A stretch of 15,380 nt of DNA from UBA2160 sp964588665 (GTDB taxonomy: Bacteria; Chloroflexota; Dehalococcoidia; Lucifugimonadales; UBA1123), in NCBI GenBank assembly GCA_964588665.1, contig CAZPQQ010000076.1, forward strand, positions 1-15,380, given 5' to 3'. A program made the translations under genes and the position numbers. The notes beneath the pieces are model-generated. The model saw only the letters and a program-made list of their open reading frames with translations, did not search any database and was not told the DNA's origin. The first letter of the stretch is position 1, and each line of letters starts with the position of its first letter. This document shows positions 13,824 to 15,380 of this stretch, one piece after another.

Positions 13824-14591
13824 CTAGAACCGCGTGTACCCGCCGTCGATGACGAACTCCTCGCCGGTCTGATACGACGACGCATCGCTCGCGAGATACA
13901 CCGCGATCCCCGCGAAGTCCTCGGGCTGGCCCCAGCGCCGAACTGGAACCCGCCGCATCACTCGGTCCTCGAACTTCTCGTTGCCGACGTTGCGTTCAGT
14001 CATCGCCGTCTCGATCCAGCCGGGAATGATCGAGTTCGTCGTGATTCCGTGGCGGGCGAGCTCAACTGACAGACTTCGGATCAGCGCGATCATCCCCCCT
14101 TTCGTCGCGGCATATGCCTCGTTTCGAGCGGCGCCGTGGATCGACGAGACGCTCGACGTCCCGATCAGACGCCCGCCCTCGCCGCGCTCGATCATGTGCT
14201 TCGCCGCCGCACGAAACGTGAAGAACGTCCCATCGAGATTGATCCCCATCACCCGTCGCCAGGTCTCCGTCGGGAACTCATGGAACGGCGCTCCGCCGCC
14301 AGCCCCCGCGTTCGCGAAGCACGAGTCCACCTTGCCGAACGTCTCGAGAGTCTGGGCAAACGCCGCCTCGACCTGCTCCTCGTCGGACACGTCGCACCGA
14401 ATCGCCGCCGCCTTCCCCCCTCGACCGAGAAGCTCCGCCTCCGCCGCCGCGTTCTTCTCCGGATTCGTCCCCCACACGCAAACATCCGCCCCCGCGTCCG
14501 CCAACCCCAGCGCCATCCCAAGCCCGATCCCGCTGTTCCCCCCGGTAACCAGCGCAACCTTCCCCGTCAAATCAAACTGCTCAAATGCCAT
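13824..14591 (-). CDS. Short-chain dehydrogenase/reductase (SDR), classical type
   Basis: A 255-residue classical SDR, full length, using NAD(P)(H). The cofactor motif is TGGNSGIG (residues 16-23). CDVSD (66-70) contacts the adenine ring, NAG is at 94-96, and the catalytic tetrad is Asn118, Ser147, Tyr160 and Lys164 (YAATK). PGWIETAMT (190-198) and the C-terminal EEFVIDGGYTRF are typical. After the second strand the sequence is VWGTNPEK, without the Asp that marks NAD preference, so NADP is somewhat more likely. AAAGGA lies about 10 nt before the ATG. It converges on the cyclase-family gene across the repeat cluster and has no close partner. The substrate is unknown. Confidence 0.94.
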   Translation of the reverse strand: MAFEQFDLTGKVALVTGGNSGIGLGMALGLADAGADVCVWGTNPEKNAAAEAELLGRGGKAAAIRCDVSDEEQVEAAFAQTLETFGKVDSCFANAGAGGGAPFHEFPTETWRRVMGINLDGTFFTFRAAAKHMIERGEGGRLIGTSSVSSIHGAARNEAYAATKGGMIALIRSLSVELARHGITTNSIIPGWIETAMTERNVGNEKFEDRVMRRVPVRRWGQPEDFAGIAVYLASDASSYQTGEEFVIDGGYTRF

Positions 14592-14828
14592 GTTGGTTCG
14601 TTCCTTTCCGGTGATGTGTTCGCCGCATCGCCAAGCGTACGGCTCGCCATGGTATCAGAGGGCGGGTGGGACGGCCAAGGAGAGTTACGGTGAAGGGCGT
14701 TGTGGGACGATCCCGGCCTAGGGTTAGATGACCCAATTCGCTCCGTTCATGGCGTTAGGCGCTACAGTGGCCATGTTCTGGGGCCCGCGGATGATGGTCT
14801 GGTACTCAGGACTCCGTTAGAACAGCTC

Positions 14829-14850
14829 GACCGTTTCTCGAGGAACGGTC
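14829..14850. promoter_or_regulatory. 22-bp near-perfect inverted repeat before a small ORF, possible operator
   Basis: GACCGTT (14829-14835) and AACGGTC (14844-14850) flank a T-CTCGAG-G centre. The inner CTCGAG is itself palindromic, so 20 of 22 positions are symmetrical. It ends 11 nt before the ATG at 14862 and adjoins the GGAAAGG ribosome-binding region. It could bind a dimeric repressor or fold in the leader. Confidence 0.45.
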
Positions 14851-14861
14851 CGGAAAGGATT

Positions 14862-15014
14862 ATGACGCTGCATCTGACGGCTCAACATAAATGGGGCCAA
14901 TGGGTCCTCGAACTGACCGACGCCCCTGACGTTTCGTATTGGTTGAAGGATGCTATCCGGGTCCTCTTGACTGGTGATCCGCTGGACACGCTCGAGGACT
15001 CCGAAGCAGCGTGA
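14862..15014 (+). CDS. Small hypothetical protein, 50 residues
   Basis: An ORF starting MTLHLTAQHKWGQWVLELTD and ending GDPLDTLEDSEAA; I do not recognise it. The composition (amphipathic start, acidic tail) looks more like a soluble protein than random translation. GGAAAGG stands just before the ATG, a 22-bp inverted repeat lies immediately upstream, the stop overlaps the next ORF's GTG in a GTGA junction, and an intrinsic terminator follows both. The frame is open further upstream (to 14700), but that part has no RBS. Low expression-level evidence: this is supported only by context. Confidence 0.45.
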   Translation: MTLHLTAQHKWGQWVLELTDAPDVSYWLKDAIRVLLTGDPLDTLEDSEAA

Positions 15015-15196
15015 TCTTGGTCATGTACTTCCAATCGCTGGTGGACGAACAAGCGCACCTCTTGCCATCCCAGCAACTGGGGGAACACAAGGAGCGGCAC
15101 GGCAAGTTGCCTAAGCTCAATCTGGTGAATGGAGTTACCGGGGGCACCCACGAGGTTGACTTCAACGATATCCTGGCGTTTCGCAGTCTGAAGTGA
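15011..15196 (+). CDS. Small hypothetical protein, 61 residues, overlapping the previous ORF
   Basis: It begins with GTG at 15011, overlapping the upstream TGA by the GTGA arrangement that often marks translational coupling; an ATG at 15023 is an alternative start. The protein contains LVDEQAHLLPSQQLGEHKER and ends DFNDILAFRSLK. It is rich in charged residues with no membrane segment or signal peptide, and I recognise no family. It could be a domain left from a larger gene, the C-terminal half of one protein split from the preceding ORF, or a real two-gene unit. The terminator 55 nt downstream favours transcription on this strand. Confidence 0.4.
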   Translation: MILVMYFQSLVDEQAHLLPSQQLGEHKERHGKLPKLNLVNGVTGGTHEVDFNDILAFRSLK

Positions 15197-15251
15197 CGTG
15201 CCATGTGATAACCGGGCCCTGGCTAGTGTCTTTGGAGAAGCGATCTGAGTC

Positions 15252-15287
15252 GCCAGTGAGTTCGAGGCATTCACGGCTTTTTTCTTT
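15252..15287 (+). terminator. Intrinsic terminator with U-tract
   Basis: GCC-A-GTGA (15252-15259) pairs with TCAC-GGC (15271-15277), 7 bp with one bulged A around an 11-nt loop, and is followed at once by TTTTTTCTTT (15278-15287). This is the only hairpin in the window with a proper T-run. It would end a plus-strand transcript from the small ORFs. Confidence 0.6.
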
Positions 15288-15326
15288 AACCGGAACCGAT
15301 TATTGAGATTATGAAGGAGTATTAGT

Positions 15327-15356
15327 GGGTCACGTCCCGTCAAGTGGTGTAAGAGG
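15327..15356. mobile_element. Possible terminal inverted repeat of an insertion sequence, cut by the window edge
   Basis: GGGTCACGTCCCGTCAAGTG, continuing GTGTAAGAGG, has the GG start and GTGTAA block I associate with ends of IS256-type elements. The preceding DNA is AT-richer than the rest of the window. No transposase is visible and the other end lies outside, so this is only a suggestion. Confidence 0.25.
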
Positions 15357-15380
15357 CGTCCATCCTCAGATTGTTCTCAG

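Noticed and set aside
13507..13827. 106-codon ORF between the cyclase-family and SDR genes
   Set aside because: It is a translation of the dispersed repeats (FALSLSKG-type peptides) with no RBS or family signature. The antisense frame 13646-13885 is equally repeat-derived.
14728..14820. 30-codon hydrophobic ORF (MTQFAPFMALGATVAMF...)
   Set aside because: It has no RBS and no homologue I recognise, and at this length chance is a sufficient explanation.
1..15380. Search for tRNA, rRNA, CRISPR arrays, prophage and defence genes
   Set aside because: I saw no cloverleaf, rRNA segment, regularly spaced direct repeats, or integrase, nuclease or phage-type proteins.

Overview
The window looks like a GC-rich (roughly 58-60 %, by eye) bacterial chromosome segment from an organism that breaks down diverse carboxylic acids as CoA thioesters. 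It holds two class III (CaiB/BaiF) CoA-transferases, three tandem crotonases, a Ddn-type protein of the F420 (deazaflavin) nitroreductase family, a flavoprotein of the fumarate reductase type, an FMN nitroreductase, a Gfo/Idh/MocA dehydrogenase, a cyclase-family metallohydrolase and an SDR. This gene set, together with dispersed intergenic repeats built on CCTGAGCCTGTCGAAGG, fits an uncultured Chloroflexota of the Dehalococcoidia/SAR202 type. That assignment is an inference: no rRNA or marker gene is present.

Region 1 (1-5256, + strand) is an acyl-CoA cluster: the 3' part of one CaiB-type gene, a complete CaiB-type gene, then three crotonase paralogues, each behind an identical AGGAGGCAAC ribosome-binding segment. 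Copy 1 carries a one-base frameshift at an A7 run. A decayed CaiB C-terminus survives just upstream of copy 2, so the ancestral duplication unit was probably a CaiB-crotonase pair. A strong hairpin at 5284-5308 closes the cluster.

Region 2 (5511-9929, - strand) holds, in transcription order, an FMN nitroreductase, a four-helix membrane protein, an orphan FAD flavoprotein and a Gfo/Idh/MocA oxidoreductase. It converges on region 1 across a palindromic repeat. Region 3 (10318-12208, + strand) holds the Ddn-family protein, a SAM methyltransferase and a DUF1330 protein. Region 4 (12209-13823) is a cyclase-family hydrolase set between clusters of the same repeats, which converge on an SDR (- strand, 13824-14591).

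Region 5 (14592-15380) differs from the rest. It has two short overlapping ORFs behind a 22-bp near-palindrome, a canonical U-tract terminator, then AT-richer DNA and a possible insertion-sequence end running to the window edge.

The signals most worth a second look are the A7 frameshift, the CaiB remnant and gene-conversion-like tract in the crotonase array, the CaiB pair in which one member lacks the catalytic Asp, the recurring hairpins without U-tracts 21-28 nt after stop codons, and the small-ORF module at the right edge. I did not find a clear defence system, CRISPR array, prophage or secondary-metabolite cluster.
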